This document shows positions 10,067 to 20,612 of a stretch of DNA of 64,000 nt, in pieces. Below the pieces are notes generated by a model. The model did no database searches, was not told the DNA's origin, and saw only the letters and a program-made list of their open reading frames with translations. Positions within the stretch are counted from its first letter, which is position 1; each line of letters opens with the position of its first letter. The translations under genes and the position numbers were made by a program. The DNA is from Reticulitermes speratus (taxonomy: Eukaryota; Arthropoda; Insecta; Blattodea; Rhinotermitidae). The DNA lies in NCBI GenBank assembly GCA_021186555.1, contig JAJKFL010000003.1:52427130-52491129 (forward strand), read 5' to 3'.

Positions 10067-10463
10067 TGTATCTAGACTATACGTCATGGTTACAAATTAT
10101 CTTAGCAGTATAAAATATTTTTTGTGTGGCATATAGCAATGATAAATTTAAAAATAATGGTAACTATGTGTACCACCTGTTTTAACCCCAAGTATTGATA
10201 ACAGTGTATTTATAGGCCTATGTTTCGTAAGATCCTCCCAGTAAATAACGACTATCCTTAAACGGATTTAACTGATTCTTCTTTATAATAGAGGTGAAAT
10301 GTGTTTTCTGTGAGGGAGGAAATTAATTTTCAAATACAGGTGCTCCTCGGTTTATGCGATAGTTGCGTTCCAGGAAAAAAATCGCGTAGGTTAAAAATGC
10401 AGTAAATGGATACTAATTTGTTTGTCAGCAGCATTTTCTCTGTCCTTCTGCTTAAGGCCTGTC
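9896..10463. other. No gene; AT microsatellite
   Basis: Holds a 32-bp AT run at 10029-10060. The rest is AT-rich and featureless. Confidence 0.6.
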
Positions 10464-13400
10464 ACATGTGGCCAGTAACGACACGTAACTAAGACATGTT
10501 GCACATGTGGCCAGTAACGACACGTAAACTAAGACATGTTGCACATGTGGCCAGTAACGACACGTAACTAAGACATGTTGCACATGTGGCCAGTAACGAC
10601 ACGTAACTAAGACATGTTGCACATGTGGCCAGTAACGACACGTAACTAAGACATGTTGCACATGTGGCCAGTAACGACACGTAACTAAGACATGTTGCAC
10701 ATGTGGCCAGTAACGACACGTAACTAAGACATGTTGCACATGTGGCCAGTAACGACACGTAACTAAGACATGTTGCACATGTGGCCACTAACGACACGTA
10801 ACTAAGACAATGTTGCACATGTGGCCACTAACGACACGTAACTAAGACATGTTGCACATTTGGCCAGTAACGACACGGAACTAAGAATGTTGCACACTTG
10901 GCCAGTAATGACACGTAACTAAGACATGTTGCACATGTGGCCAGTAACGACACGTAACTAAGACATGTTGCACATGTGGCCAGTAACGACATGTAACTAA
11001 GACATGTTGCACATGTGGCCAGTAACGACACGTAACTAAGACATGTTGCACATGTGGCCAGTAACGACACGTAACTAAGACATGCTGCACATGTGGCCAG
11101 TAATGACACGTAACTAAGACATGTTGCACATGTGGCCAGTAAACGGCACAGGACTAAGACATGTTGCACACGTGGCCAGTAATGACACGTAACTAAGACA
11201 TGTTGCACATGTGGCCAGTAACGACACGTAACTAAGACATGTTGCACATGTGGCCAGTAACGACACGTAACTAAGACATGTTGCACATGTGGCCAGTAAC
11301 GACACGTAACTAAGACATGTTGCACATGTGGCCGAGTAACGACACGTAACTAAGACATGTTGCACATGTGGCCAGTAACGACACGTAACTAAGACATGTT
11401 GCACATGTGGCCAGTAACGACACGTAACTAAGACATGTTGCACGTGTGGCCAGTAACGACACGTAACTAAGACATGTTGCACATGTGGCCAGTAACGACA
11501 CGTAACTAAGACATGTTGCACATGTGGCCACTAACGACACGTAACTAAGACATGTTGCACATGTGGCCACTAACGACACGTAACTAAGACATGTTGCACA
11601 TTTGGCCAGTAACGACACGGAACTAAGAATGTTGCACACTTGGCCAGTAATGACACGTAACTAAGACATGTTGCACATGTGGCCAGTAACGACACGTAAC
11701 TAAGACATGTTGCACATGTGGCCAGTAACGACATGTAACTAAGACATGTTGCACATGTGGCCAGTAACGACACGTAACTAAGACATGTTGCACATGTGGC
11801 CAGTAACGACACGTAACTAAGACATGCTGCACATGTGGCCAGTAATGACACGTAACTAAGACATGTTGCACATGTGGCCAGTAACGACACGGAACTAAGA
11901 CATGTTGCACACGTGGCCAGTAATGACACGTAACTAAGACATGTTGCACTGTGGCCAGTAACGACACGTAACTAAGACATGTTGCACATGTGGCCAGTAA
12001 CGACATGTAACTAAGACATGTTGCACATGTGGCCAGTAACGACACGTAACTAAGACATGTTGCACATGTGGCCAGTAACGACACGTAACTAAGACACGTT
12101 GCACATGTGGCCAGTAACGACATGTAACTAAGACATGTTGCACATGTGGCCAGTAACGACACGTAACTAAGACATGTTGCACATGTGGCCAGTAACGACA
12201 TGTAACTAAGACATGTTGCACATGTGGCCAGTAACGACATGTAACTAAGACATGTTGCACATGTGGCCAGTAACGACACGTAACTAAGACATGTTGCACA
12301 TGTGGCCAGTAACGACATGTAACTAAGACATGTTGCACATGTGGCCAGTAACGACACGTAACTAAGACATGTTGCACATGTGGCCAGTAACGACACGTAA
12401 CTAAGACACGTTGCACATGTGGCCAGTAACGACATGTAACTAAGACATGTTGCACATGTGGCCAGTAACGACATGTAACTAAGACATGTTGCACATGTGG
12501 CCAGTAACGACATGTAACTAAGACATGTTGCACATGTGGCCAGTAACGACATGTAACTAAGACATGTTGCACATGTGGCCAGTAACGACACGTAACTAAG
12601 ACATGTTGCACATGTGGCCAGTAACGACACGTAACTAAGACATGTTGCACATGTGGCCAGTAACGACACGTAACTAAGACACGTTGCACATGTGGCCAGT
12701 AACGACACGTAACTAAGACATGTTGCACATGTGGCCAGTAACGACACGTAACTAAGACACGTTGCACATGTGGCCAGTAACGACACGTAACTAAGACACG
12801 TTGCACATGTGGCCAGTAACGACACGTAACTAAGACACGTTGCACATGTGGCCAGTAACGACACGTAACTAAGACACGTTGCACATGTGGCCAGTAACGA
12901 CACGTAACTAAGACATGTTGCACATGTGGCCAGTAACGACACATAACTAAGACATGTTGCACATGTGGCCAGTAACGACACGTAACTAAGACATGTTGCA
13001 CATGTGGCCAGTAACGACACGTAACTAAGACATGTTGCACATGTGGCCAGTAACGACACGTAACTAAGACACGTTGCACATGTGGCCAGTAACGACACGT
13101 AACTAAGACACGTTGCACATGTGGCCAGTAACGACACGTAACTAAGACACGTTGCACATGTGGCCAGTAACGACACGTAACTAAGACACGTTGCACATGT
13201 GGCCAGTAACGACACGTAACTAAGACATGTTGCACATGTGGCCAGTAACGACACGTAACTAAGACACGTTGCACATGTGGCCAGTAACGACACATAACTA
13301 AGACACGTTGCACATGTGGCCATTAACGACACGTAACTAAGACATGTTGCACATGTGGCCAGTAACGACACGTAACTAAGACATGTTGCACATGTGGCCA

Positions 13401-13547
13401 GTAACGACACGTTACTAAGACATGTTGCACATGTGGCCAGTAACGACACGTAACTAAGACATGTTGCACATGTGGCCAGTAACGACACGTAACTAAGACA
13501 CGTTGCACATGTGGCCAGTAACGACACGTAACTAAGACATGTTGCAG
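10464..13547. repeat. Minisatellite array, 39-bp unit, about 79 copies
   Basis: Unit CATGTGGCCAGTAACGACAC plus GTAACTAAGACATGTTGCA. The period is a multiple of three, so frames up to 660 codons stay open on the minus strand; they have no other sign of being coding. The block at about 10790-11250 with marker variants (TTTGGCC, CACGGAACTAAGAATG, CATGCTGC) recurs 742 bp later at about 11530-11990, a higher-order duplication of 19 units. The 3' half (12000-13547) is more uniform, with only CACG/CATG alternatives. Confidence 0.97.
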
Positions 13548-13734
13548 TGTAATTTAATGACACTACGTGGAAACCCATCAAGTCAGTCTTCTTAAGTCTA
13601 TGCAAAGTAAATCACTGAAGGTTTGTTACTTTTGGCATTGCTGCTACGGGACAATGTGATTCGACTGACACGTGACTCTAATGCCGCGCCATCGCCTGCT
13701 GAATCGGTGTAGATTAGTTGACGGCATATAAGTA

Positions 13735-14139
13735 AAGGTGAAGGTACAGCGATCCCATTAAAGGACTGGACAGGCACTTAGGGTTCCAGGAGGTTGAGGC
13801 TCCCAGATCTCTAGACCAGCGGTATTCAACCTTTTTTTTTCGCGTACCCCCACATATAATTTCTCTTCAACTTTGTACCCCCAAAGTTGTTGGTGCATAA
13901 TTCAAGTTATACACAGTCTATAATCTACATCTAGAATAAGTTAAATTAATTACATCCAAAATAATGTATTAAATAATAAGTTTTAAATGAAAAAAAGGAG
14001 AGTCAAGCTATTAAATAACAAATATATTATTGCCTATCATATAAAAATTAATAAAGGAACAAATGTATTTTAGCAAAGCAAAATTATTTGCACTATGTGG
14101 AATAAAATGAAACTAGCCGCCCAGATAAGAATCGCATAA

Positions 14140-14198
<59 letters not shown>

Positions 14199-14604
14199 AA
14201 AATGGCGCTCCCAAATCGCATGTCCTTACGTCCGGGTCTCTTGTGGCTAACCCTAAATCTGGCCCTGATTATTCAGTGTTTATCATGAAATAATACTCGT
14301 ATATTTTTTTAATTTTACGTACCCCCTAAAATGTCTTCGCCTACCCCCGGGGGTACGCGTACCCCAGGTTGAATACCACTGCTCTACACAATCGACACAT
14401 GAAGGTAGTAAGGTTGTCAGCCCTACGCACCAGCCGCCTTTACCCCCCAGGAAAGATTCCCGGTACTCATTTCTGTTAGAGGCTGAGTCGACCCCAGGGC
14501 CATAGTGCGACCGGAAGGATTATGTCAATGAAGAATTGCAATGATACCATCGGGAATCGAACCCGCGACCGTTCCGGCTTGTAGCGCAGTGCCTCAGCCA
14601 ACCC
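13735..14604 (-). mobile_element. SINE family B, split by a hAT insertion
   Basis: 13735-13816 is the 3' part (CCAGGAGGTTGAGGCTCCCA) and 14382-14604 is the body and tRNA head (GAATCGAACCCGCGACC, GCGCAGTGCCTCAGCC as seen on the plus strand). Removing 13817-14381 plus one duplication copy restores the order seen in the intact copies at 45684-45945 and 60362-60656. Confidence 0.9.
13817..14381. mobile_element. Non-autonomous hAT element, 565 bp
   Basis: Ends CAGCGGTATTCAACCT and inverse CAGTGGTATTCAACCT, with the 8-bp target duplication CTCTAGAC (13809-13816) / CTCTACAC (14382-14389) inside SINE B. Just inside each end are GTACCCCC-type runs. It carries a long AG microsatellite (about 14143-14194). 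There is no transposase ORF. Confidence 0.92.
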
Positions 14605-15239
14605 CCCCCCCCCTCCCCCCATATAAGTACCATCTCATTTTCCGAACTCGCATATCACGAGGGCTACCTGTGTTTGGCGAATTAAGTTTTTGTGTTTCAA
14701 AGGCTCAAAAAGAACATGCATGAATTTCAGTTAGTGTATGATGCGCCATTTTTCTTTTATATTGGTGTGTGTTTTGGTGAATTGTAACGGCGTACATCGT
14801 ACAGCGTACAGCGAGTGAATTATACACTGCAGAAGTATTAACAAGAACTCTCTTTGTTTCCTAAAAATGAGAAACATTTTCTTGTGGTATACATTTACAC
14901 ATATACGGGCTATTAATGCCATATACACATATCAATGCAAAATGTAATGTATTTTTCTATATATAGTAATATACGTTTTCTGTTTTTATCCATTTGCGTA
15001 TTGGTTCAGTAGTTCGAGAAAGTTTCCTTGAATTCCTCTTGTTCCTTAGAAATTTGTTTTCTGTGTTGGAACAGTGAGTGGATGCGGTGTGGTAAAACTG
15101 TGTGCCATTTGTAAAGGTCTGTAACGTTAGAATTGGCTCTTTGCTATTCCGAAGAGGTTAGGAAGTGAACACGTCGCGTAGTAATTGTGGTTAGTTCTTT
15201 TTCTTTTGTTTGACCCTTTATAGTACAGTGGTTACTTTA
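14605..15239. other. No feature seen
   Basis: AT-rich sequence with short frames only. Confidence 0.4.
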
Positions 15240-15400
15240 TTTACCGCCAGCTTTAACATTGAAACATTCCGCGTTCTGCCCACACGGTGTATTTATGTGT
15301 TTTGTGTGGATCTCAGAACAAACAGCCAATAAGATTTTTATAATGGAGACGGAGAGTGTTTACCGCGCGGTACGAGCTGCATCTGTATATGTAAGTTAGG
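15240..15400 (+). repeat. Single copy related to the 114-bp array unit
   Basis: TGTATTTATGTGTTTTGTGT, GGATCTCAGAACAAACAGC and GGAGACGGAGAGTGTTTACC followed by GCGCGGTACG match the 114-bp unit at 51897-52812, including the flanking TTTAACATT and TGCCCAC region that matches 51860-51900. It shows what the unit looked like before amplification. Confidence 0.75.
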
Positions 15401-15973
15401 TTAATATTGGTCTTTGAAACAAAGGACCTCAGTCTCAACAGAGGGGGCGCCCCAAGACTATTATAATGTAAATAAATAACTGGTCATAAGCCCCCAGAGG
15501 GGCTTGATATCAGGACACTGACTACTGACCGACAGTCGTAACGTGACTCTCACCTGGCTTGGACTTTAAAGCGTTAGTTATTTAGAAACTGGTCACATTT
15601 ACGTAAGAAGGTGATCGGTCACGAATCTGATTTCGTTTTTTTCTACAACTGTTTTCCGGAACATTATCTCCCAAATAAATATTTAACAAGTTACGCACAA
15701 TTTGTCTTCTAGGTGCCCGCGAAAACGCGTGTAAATAATCAAAAATTCTTCAGAGCACTGAAAAATATATCTGTGAATTCCATGTACTCGTACGCTCGCA
15801 AGTGAAGTTCTCGTCGAGATGAGACAAAATGAACGGAGCACACACTGCAGCTATTGCTGTCTTATCACTTTTGGGAGGAGTCAGGACAGACGGACGGACA
15901 TGGCGAAAGTAATAGGTGAGGTCAGAGTTTTGTATTCTGAAATGCGCCTAAAGTCAAATTAAAATAAATACAG
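15401..15973. other. No gene recognised
   Basis: Featureless, apart from a possible ATG in good context followed by a GTGAG donor at about 15899, which is too short to support. Confidence 0.35.
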
Positions 15974-16031
15974 TAACTAACAATTTAAAGTTTAAGAAAC
16001 CGACACTGTATTCTTACAAGTAAGTCAAATG

Positions 16032-16073
16032 CCCCTACATATGTTTCGGCTTCAACAAGCCATCCTCAGGGGG
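16032..16073 (-). ncRNA. Hammerhead ribozyme (left arm)
   Basis: Minus strand: CCCC, CTGAGGA, one T, hairpin GGCTT/AAGCC with GTTG loop, GAAA, helix III ACA-TA-TGT, A17, GGGG. All invariant positions fit; position 7 is G. Confidence 0.72.
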
Positions 16074-16311
16074 TCAAAGTTTTACATATGATCGACATCC
16101 ATTAGTTGAATTTTAAACACCTCGTATATCAACATAAAACAAAATCTTAATTCCCAATTAATTAGGGTATCACCACTTTCAGCTGTCGAATTATGTAAAA
16201 TCCAGGGAACGTGTTTTACTAGTCTTTCATGCTATATGCATAAAAGGTTAAAAGTTTCCTTAAAATTACATATATATTGTTTATAAATTAATGGCAGCCC
16301 TGTTTTTGTAT

Positions 16312-16596
16312 GTTTGCCGCGATAGCTCAGTCGGTATAGCGACTCGCTACGGGCTGGACGGTCCGGGGATCGAATCCCGGTGGGGGTGAGATTTTTCGCA
16401 TCCATCCAGACCGGCCCTGGGGCCCACCCAGCCTCCTATACAATGGCTACCGGGTCATTCCCGGGGGTAAAGCGGCCGGAGCGTGGCGCTGACCACCCAC
16501 CCCCAACTAGCGCCGAGGTTAAAGAAAGAGTAGAGCTATACGTCTACTCCCCTTTCTGGGCCTTCATGGCCTGTTCTAGGGAAACCTTTACCTTTA
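16312..16596 (+). mobile_element. SINE family A, complete, 13-bp target duplication
   Basis: Head GCCGCGATAGCTCAGTCGGT (A box), B box GGGGATCGAATCCCGG, body CCGGCCCTGGGGCCCACCC through TAGCGCCGAGGTTAAAG, end CCTTTACCTTTA. CCTGTTTTTGTAT is found at 16299-16311 and 16597-16609. This is the best reference copy of family A here. Confidence 0.95.
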
Positions 16597-16758
16597 CCTG
16601 TTTTTGTATACGGGTTATCCCAAGTAGGTTGAGGGTACCCTGTATTATGTTGCTGCGTGTCCTGTGTTGTGATTTGCACTGGCTGGTTGCGTTCTTGTGT
16701 GGATATACGAAGTGTTTAAAATTGAACTAATGGATGCCAAGCATATGTAAAAGTTTGA

Positions 16759-16800
16759 CCCCCTGAGGATGGCTTGTTGAAGCCGAAACATATGTAGGGG
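16759..16800 (+). ncRNA. Hammerhead ribozyme (right arm)
   Basis: CCCC (16759-16762), CTGAGGA (16763-16769), T, hairpin GGCTT/AAGCC, GAAA (16785-16788), helix III ACA/TGT with TA loop, A17 at 16796, GGGG (16797-16800). It is the exact inverse of the left-arm copy. Predicted cleavage is after 16796. Confidence 0.72.
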
Positions 16801-16929
16801 TAATTGACTTACTTGTAAGAATATAGTGCATATGTCGGTTTTCTTAAACTTTAAATTGTTATCAAGACGCACGGTGAATACAACGTGACATTAACTAACT
16901 ATTTCAAGAAGCAACACCTACTTGACAAC

Positions 16930-17190
16930 CTTGATTTCAGACTTCCGCCGCGATGTTGATGTAATCTGTGGTCTTCTGGGTAATTACACGGCGTCGTGTG
17001 GTAATTATTTACCGACGTTTCGGGACAACGTATCGGTCCCATCTTCACGGGTCAAGATTCCGAGATTCCACTCGGAATCTTGACCCGTGAAGATGGTACC
17101 GATACGTTGTCCCGAAACGTCGGTAAATAATTACCACACGACGCCGTGTAATTACCCAGAAGACCACAGATTTCACCTACTTGACAACCT
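16930..17190. repeat. Long palindrome, sister of 1549-1830
   Basis: Arms carry TACACGGCGTCGTGTGG, ACCGACGTTTCGGGACAACG and outer GCCGCGATGTTGATGTAATC. The loop is TTCCGAGATTCCACTCGGAA. Family membership is clear, but the class is not. Confidence 0.75.
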
Positions 17191-17289
17191 GCTGATCGTG
17201 CAGATGGGTAAGACATTTCCCTCCCCTTTACGAAAGGCAAAATACATTACTGTATTCACAACAGTCCTTCACTGATCCCTATCCTGCGT

Positions 17290-17580
17290 GGTTTGATGTA
17301 GCAAAATCCTTCCTGAGAAGCTAACAGTTGCTCATAGAGTTAGTAAATTACCGTCCTCTTACGCAACCTGCAGGTACGTACCTCATTCCAAACATCTCTC
17401 TGCTGGATCCTTCCCTCAGCCCGATAAATCCAGTTCACCACTCCAGCCCCCAGCTGATGCCTGCAATATTACCGTCCCATGCACGCCTGTACCTCCGCAG
17501 ACATTTTTTTTCTTCTTCTTCAGGTTTTCTGACCAAAATTTTGTATGCGTGCTCTTTATCTTCCATGTACCGGCAACCTC
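17290..17580 (-). pseudogene. Decayed RTE-like LINE 3' part
   Basis: AATCCTTCCTGAGAAGCTAAC and ACCAAAATTTTGTATGCGTG on the plus strand are inverse matches to LINE landmarks (GTTAGCTTCTCAAGAAGGA, CATTATACAGGATTTTGGT). No frame survives. Confidence 0.5.
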
Positions 17581-17659
17581 TTTTTGATTTTATGATCTCA
17601 ATATGTGCGAGAGTAAGATTATGTGCATTTTAAGTTTTTTGACCGTGTCTATGCGTTTT

Positions 17660-18447
17660 CAAAATAAGCGAATAACCCGTTGGCTGAGCAAGTATAGAGT
17701 CTGGTTTCGTACTGAACGATCGGGAATTTTGTGGCAAAGGCATAGATTTTCTCTTCTCCATACCGTCGAGGCCGCTCGGGCCCATTCAGTCCTGTACAGC
17801 GGGTACTATGGGCTCTGGGAATAAAACAGCCTGTACAGCGGGTACTATGGGCTACTGGGAATAAAACAGCCTGTACAGCGGGTACTATGGGCTACTGGGA
17901 ATAAAACAGCCTGTACAGCGGTACTATGGGCTACTGGGAATAAAACAGCCTGTACAGCGGGTACTATGGGCTACTGGGAATAAAACAGCCTGTACAGCGG
18001 GTACTATGGGCTACTGGGAATAAAACAGCCTGTACAGCGGGTACTATGGGCTACTGGGAATAAAACAGCCTGTACAGCGGGTACTATGGGCTACTGGGAA
18101 TAAAACAGCCTGTACAGCGGGTACTATGGGCTACTGGGAATAAAACAGCTGTACAGCGGTACTAGGGCTACTGGGATAAAACAGCCTGTACAGGGTACTA
18201 TGGGCTACTGGGAATAAAACAGCCTGTACAGCGGGTACTATGGGCTACTGGGAATAAAACAGCCTGTACTCGACTCAGCCTCTAACAGAAATGAGTACAA
18301 GGAATATTTCCTGGGGGGTAAAGGCGGCCGGTGCTTAGGGCTGACAACTTACCACCTTCAAGTGCCGATTGTCTAGAAATCTGGGAGCCTGAACCTCCTG
18401 GAACCGTAACGGCCTGCCCAGGCCCGTACAGGAATTGCTTTACCTTT
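17660..18447 (+). mobile_element. SINE A start joined to SINE B body around a 40-bp array
   Basis: 17660-17789 aligns loosely with a SINE A head and body start (TTTTCTCTTCTCCA, GGGCCCATTCAGTCCTGTAC). After the array, 18269-18447 is SINE B body (CGACTCAGCCTCTAACAG, TTTCCTGGGGGGTAAAGGCG, GTCTAGAAATCTGGGAGCC). The array unit itself matches the SINE A body. Confidence 0.6.
17790..18268. repeat. Tandem array, 40-bp unit, about 12 copies
   Basis: Unit CCTGTACAGCGGGTACTATG plus GGCTACTGGGAATAAAACAG. This aligns with the SINE A body (CCTGTACAATGGGTACCGGG then TCATTCCCGGGGGTAAAGCG), so the unit is a duplicated SINE segment. Confidence 0.9.
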
Positions 18448-18469
18448 ACATGGCGATGATCATTCTTGT

Positions 18470-18590
18470 CCATCTACTGTCGAGGTTAAGAATGCGCGGA
18501 GCTATACCTCTGCTCTCCATGCTTCCTCATGTTGTATTGCTTAATGAAACACAGGGAAATCTTTTTTTTACTTTTACCCTTACCCCACGA
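18470..18590 (+). mobile_element. SINE A-like 3' end
   Basis: GTCGAGGTTAAGAATGCGCG, GAGCTATACCTCTGCTCTCC and a terminal TTTTACCCTTACCCC match the 3' third of family A. Confidence 0.6.
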
Positions 18591-18988
18591 ATCTAATCCA
18601 ATGATGACCTTTAGGATTTATGTCGTGTCTCGTCATCATTGACTGTTCCGTACTAAGTAAGTTGATCGTTCGCTGACTGAAGTGTGTTCTCTCGGTATTG
18701 CTTGCCGAAGATCGCTCCACCTCAAGCGCAAAGTACATAAACGAATGTGTCTAAGACGGTTCTATCAAAACGCCGAGCTGACGTCTCCCGTGTGATATTC
18801 TTGCAGTAGATTAACTGTTGTGCTGCATGCCGCTCCGTTCGGTAAAGCAATTATCTGCTTCCGTTGTCCAATAAAATATATACGTGGCATGCCAGGAAAT
18901 TCAGTGCGTCCTGAAGTGCAGTTGGGTTTGCAGGTAGAATACGGAATGTAAGTAACAACCGACACTGCCGAATCACATACTGGCACCT
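18591..18988. other. No feature seen
   Basis: Unrecognised sequence with short frames only. Confidence 0.4.
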
Positions 18989-19745
18989 TAACTAACTAAC
19001 TAACTAACTAACTAACTCCGTGGAGCAGAGTCCTTCTTGAGAAGCTAACAGGTCGTCAGCTAGTCAAATTCCCCGCGTTTTATGGAACCCGAAGTTTCAT
19101 TACCGCATTCACAACAGCCCGCCACCTGTCTCTATCGTGAGCCATATCAATACAGTCCATGTCCCCCCATCCCACTTCTTGAAGATCCATTTTAATATTA
19201 TCCTCCCATCTACGCCTGGGTCTTCCAAGTGGTCTCCTTTTCTTAATTGCTGATACTATTCTCTGATGTACAACAAAACCTGTTCCCTGTTGATGACCTT
19301 CATTTCCTTTTCCATACACAAAAGTATAATCCCCTGCTCTTACTGTGCCTCCTTTGTCCCACCTAACCTCCTGTACACCCACTAAATCTAATTTGTACCT
19401 CGCTAATTCCCTGACCACTGTCATAAGTGACCCTGACCTATACAGGCTCCTCACGTTCCATGTTCCAAATCTCATGTTCCTTTTCCATTGCTTAAGTTGT
19501 ACCAAAGAATCAGTCCGGGTCCGAGGCTTTGTCAAATTTTTCGTAACGTGATAATTTTTTACGGTGAGGAGTTGTTAGCGCCTCGCCCAACCCCCAAGCT
19601 GGAGGACCACCCCTTGTCGGCTGTCCGCGACTGCTTATTCAATGTATTCGCAGCTACCCTCCACATCCGTAGGCCGTTCCTCCATCCGCAACCCGAGGAC
19701 GCGCCATGCCGTGATGACAGGGACCCACTTATCACGTTAAGACTT
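18989..19745 (-). mobile_element. Internally deleted RTE-like LINE, both ends kept
   Basis: On the minus strand the 5' UTR (GTCTTAACGTGATAAGTGGG near 19740, then TGTCATCACGGCATGGCGCG) leads to an endonuclease start, then an abrupt joint to the ORF end, the 3' UTR (CGAAGTTTCATTACCGC inverse) and a 3' tail read on the plus strand as repeated AACT (18992-19017), i.e. TTAG units. The whole reverse transcriptase is missing. The sister deletion derivative is at 60786-61331. Confidence 0.85.
19080..19535 (-). pseudogene. LINE ORF fusion: APE-type endonuclease N-terminus joined to RT C-terminus
   Basis: 151 codons with an ATG. Residues 1-104 are the start of an apurinic-like endonuclease: RFGTWNVRSLYRSGSLM (Asn of the first motif), LDLVGVQEVRWDK (catalytic Glu) and GTGFVVHQ. 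From about residue 105 the protein jumps to [20 protein letters not shown] ... VMKLRVP, the far C-terminus of the family. Several hundred residues, the rest of the endonuclease and all of the RT, are deleted at about 19240. The reading frame stays open through the joint, perhaps by chance. It cannot be an active enzyme, but it could be mobilised by a full-length relative. Confidence 0.85.
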
Positions 19746-19974
19746 CAAACAAATCTACGTTATAATAATGCGCTTGTTTTGTGATTTAGTGAGCGCATGC
19801 GTGATTGAGTTGAACACTTTCTTTCCATCGTTAACGTGTTACCGTGGCTACGATGGGGTTTGGGTCGTGATTGAGAGGGCCACGCGTTCCCGCCCCCCAT
19901 GGAAACTATACAAAAATTTGAGTTACGATAACACCACAAGATGACAGTAGTCGTCATGAGGCAGTCGTGAGGTA
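19746..19974. other. No feature seen
   Basis: No recognisable content. Confidence 0.35.
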
Positions 19975-20300
19975 CACCTATCTTTCGGTCGGCATTACAG
20001 CGTCTCGCTTTGCCGATAACGTCCATCAAGCCGTCTCTTAAGAACTTTTAAAAAGTCATGGCATCACTGTTCAGTGAAGTTTTATTAATTTGTTATTCAG
20101 TTAAGAAGTACCTTTACCGGAGTCGGCATTACAGCGTCGTACTTTGCCGATAACATCAATGAGGCCGTCTCTTGAGAAATTATCAAATTAATGGCGTGAT
20201 TAACGTGCAATGTAAATGTGATTTCATAGTGCCCTATAGGGCTGTTGTGCGTGTATACGAAGGGATCGGTTGAAGGGTTATCTGTGGAAGTCATAGGTAC
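19975..20300 (+). repeat. Dispersed repeat with internal duplication (copy 1)
   Basis: Two imperfect direct halves share GTCGGCATTACAGCGTC, TTTGCCGATAACGTCCATCA and GCCGTCTCTTAAGAA. They are followed by GGGTTATCTGTGGAAGTC. The same two halves and the same end occur at 26865-27180. Unknown class. Confidence 0.7.
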
Positions 20301-20521
20301 AAATACGGTGGATCAATGCATGAACATTGTGTTAACCCCATCATATGACGTAGCCATTTCTAGTGTTATGTATAAACTACATTCCCGCCGCGATTTTGTG
20401 ATCCCTCGTATCAACACTCGGCGCTCTCCGTCTCTGAACAGCTTTGACCGACAGCAGTGTATTTACCAGGCACGTAGCCATTTGTATGTTTTATATGCGG
20501 ACTTTCTTGCGTCAGAAAAAT
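20301..20521. other. No feature seen
   Basis: Short frames only. Confidence 0.35.
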
Positions 20522-20612
20522 AAGATGCCGTGTAGCCTGGTAGGCATATAAATTGACCGACCTTAATCCGAAATTTCCCCACAGTTTCTACCAGGCTGCA
20601 CGGCGTCATATC
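20522..20612. repeat. Short hairpin with 20-bp arms
   Basis: GATGCCGTGTAGCCTGGTAG (20522-20541) has its inverse CTACCAGGCTGCACGGCGTC (from 20590), with two mismatches. It may be a TE end, as CACGGCGTC is shared with the other palindromes. Confidence 0.6.

Larger units (their letters stand above)
15982..16891 (+). mobile_element. Hammerhead fold-back element (Penelope-like, non-autonomous) carrying a SINE
   Basis: Two inverted arms (about 15985-16125 and 16695-16860) each carry a complete hammerhead. The right side ends with a one-sided tail ACGGTGAATACAACGTGACA. TAACTAAC flanks it at 15974-15981 and 16892-16899. The interior holds a SINE A copy. No reverse transcriptase or GIY-YIG sequence is present. 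Confidence 0.7.

Noticed and set aside
11623..13605. Open frame of 660 codons on the minus strand
   Set aside because: The frame exists because the 39-bp unit is a multiple of three and lacks stops; other frames are open too. No start context, no non-repeat domain.
15830..15920. First exon with a short start (MAKVI) and GTGAG donor
   Set aside because: Only five codons, no downstream exon and no promoter signal; chance is likely.
16312..16390. tRNA gene
   Set aside because: The A and B boxes belong to a SINE head; the body, tail and target duplication show a retroposon. The same applies to the heads of families B, C, E and F.
18992..19017. Telomeric repeat
   Set aside because: The unit is four bases (TTAG) and sits at the 3' end of a LINE, not in a long array.
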